From contig JAGBIR010000098.1 of the NCBI GenBank assembly GCA_017934845.1, forward strand, positions 1 through 15,207: DNA of 15,207 nucleotides, in the 5' to 3' direction. Source of the stretch: Alistipes sp. (lineage in GTDB: Bacteria; Bacteroidota; Bacteroidia; Bacteroidales; Rikenellaceae). The translations under genes and the position numbers were made by a program. This document shows positions 14,827 to 15,207 of the stretch, piece after piece. A model generated the notes under the pieces. That model did not search any database. It saw nothing but the letters and a program-made list of their open reading frames with translations, and had not been told where the DNA came from. Positions within the stretch are counted from its first letter, which is position 1. Every line of letters starts with the position of its first letter.

Positions 14827-15207
14827 CTATTTTACAAAATTTTCCTTAATAACCTGCAATACGTCGTTAGGGTTAAACAACATACCACCCATACGGCCAT
14901 AATGCATAACCGGAGCCTTGCCATTTACAGCCAAGCGAACATCCTCGACCATCTGGCCTGCATTTAGCTCAACCGACAAGAAACCCTTAACGCCACGCTC
15001 AGCCATCTGTGCAAGAACCTTTGATGGGAAGGGGTAGAGCGTAATAGGACGCAATAAGCCAACCTTCAAACCCTCGGCGCGAGCCTGCTCAACCGTTGCA
15101 GAACAGATACGAGCCGATGAACCGAATGCTACCAAGATATAGTCAGCGTCGTCGCACTCAATCTCCTCCCAACGAGCCTCCTGCTCCTCAAGAAGTCGAT
15201 ACTTCGC
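14827..15207 (-). CDS. korA: 2-oxoacid:ferredoxin oxidoreductase, alpha subunit, C-terminal part only
   Basis: The minus-strand frame is open from the window edge (15207) to the stop at 14827-14829, giving the last 126 residues. It starts AKYRLLEEQEARWEEIECDD and continues DADYILVAFGSSARI. The TTG at 15135 is internal, not a start. The visible part is the transketolase-C-like domain of the alpha subunit, with VAFGSSARICS, GLLRPITLYPFP and SVELNAGQMVEDVRLAV; this is the fold that helps bind CoA and faces the beta subunit. The order alpha-beta-gamma is the standard KorABC/VorABC order, and a ferredoxin-like delta gene often precedes it, outside this window. Automatic pipelines often call this subunit VorB. 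Confidence 0.9.
   Translation of the reverse strand, partial: AKYRLLEEQEARWEEIECDDADYILVAFGSSARICSATVEQARAEGLKVGLLRPITLYPFPSKVLAQMAERGVKGFLSVELNAGQMVEDVRLAVNGKAPVMHYGRMGGMLFNPNDVLQVIKENFVK

Overview
The window looks like chromosomal core DNA of a Bacteroidales-type bacterium (phylum Bacteroidota). Two lines of evidence support this. First, the promoters I can find carry the Bacteroidota -7 element TAnnTTTG (near 6303, 7738, 12610 and 13364) rather than sigma70 boxes. Second, the gene set fits gut anaerobes of this group: MtaB, a long LptF/LptG-type permease, methylglyoxal synthase and a ferredoxin-dependent 2-oxoacid oxidoreductase. I cannot name genus or species. No mobile element, CRISPR array, tRNA or rRNA was seen.

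Layout. (1) Bases 2-844 (+) hold the 3' end of a noticeably A/T-rich hypothetical gene with a WG-repeat-like segment. It ends at a long hairpin (861-903) that probably terminates from both sides. (2) Bases 922-6275 (-) are a compact run of five envelope genes. In transcription order these are an orphan 4-helix-bundle/HAMP-like membrane sensor stub, the K+ transporter TrkH, a secreted coiled-coil protein with SPOR-like C-terminal repeats, a short NfeD and the flotillin-like FloA. (3) Bases 6358-7653 (-) encode MtaB, a tRNA methylthiotransferase. (4) Bases 7776-11107 (+), divergent from mtaB behind a clear promoter, are three overlapping or abutting genes: a ZnuB-type metal ABC permease, an LptF/LptG-family permease and methionyl-tRNA formyltransferase. 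They end at a perfect 28-base palindromic terminator. (5) Bases 11175-13294 (-) hold an archaeal-type sn-glycerol-1-phosphate dehydrogenase (AraM/EgsA family) and methylglyoxal synthase. Each has its own promoter, and both consume dihydroxyacetone phosphate. (6) Bases 13479-15207 (-) are the end of a 2-oxoacid:ferredoxin oxidoreductase operon: alpha (truncated by the window edge), beta and gamma.

Most genes are conserved housekeeping functions. I did not find a clearly new system. The best leads are the five-gene membrane cluster (sensor stub, TrkH, SPOR-like protein, NfeD and FloA), the pair of DHAP-consuming enzymes including a G1P dehydrogenase in a bacterium, and the WG-repeat-like gene cut by the left edge. 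Several starts were moved from the longest reading frame to better-supported codons (4008, 7776, 10142, 14024), and two genes were extended through the window edges.
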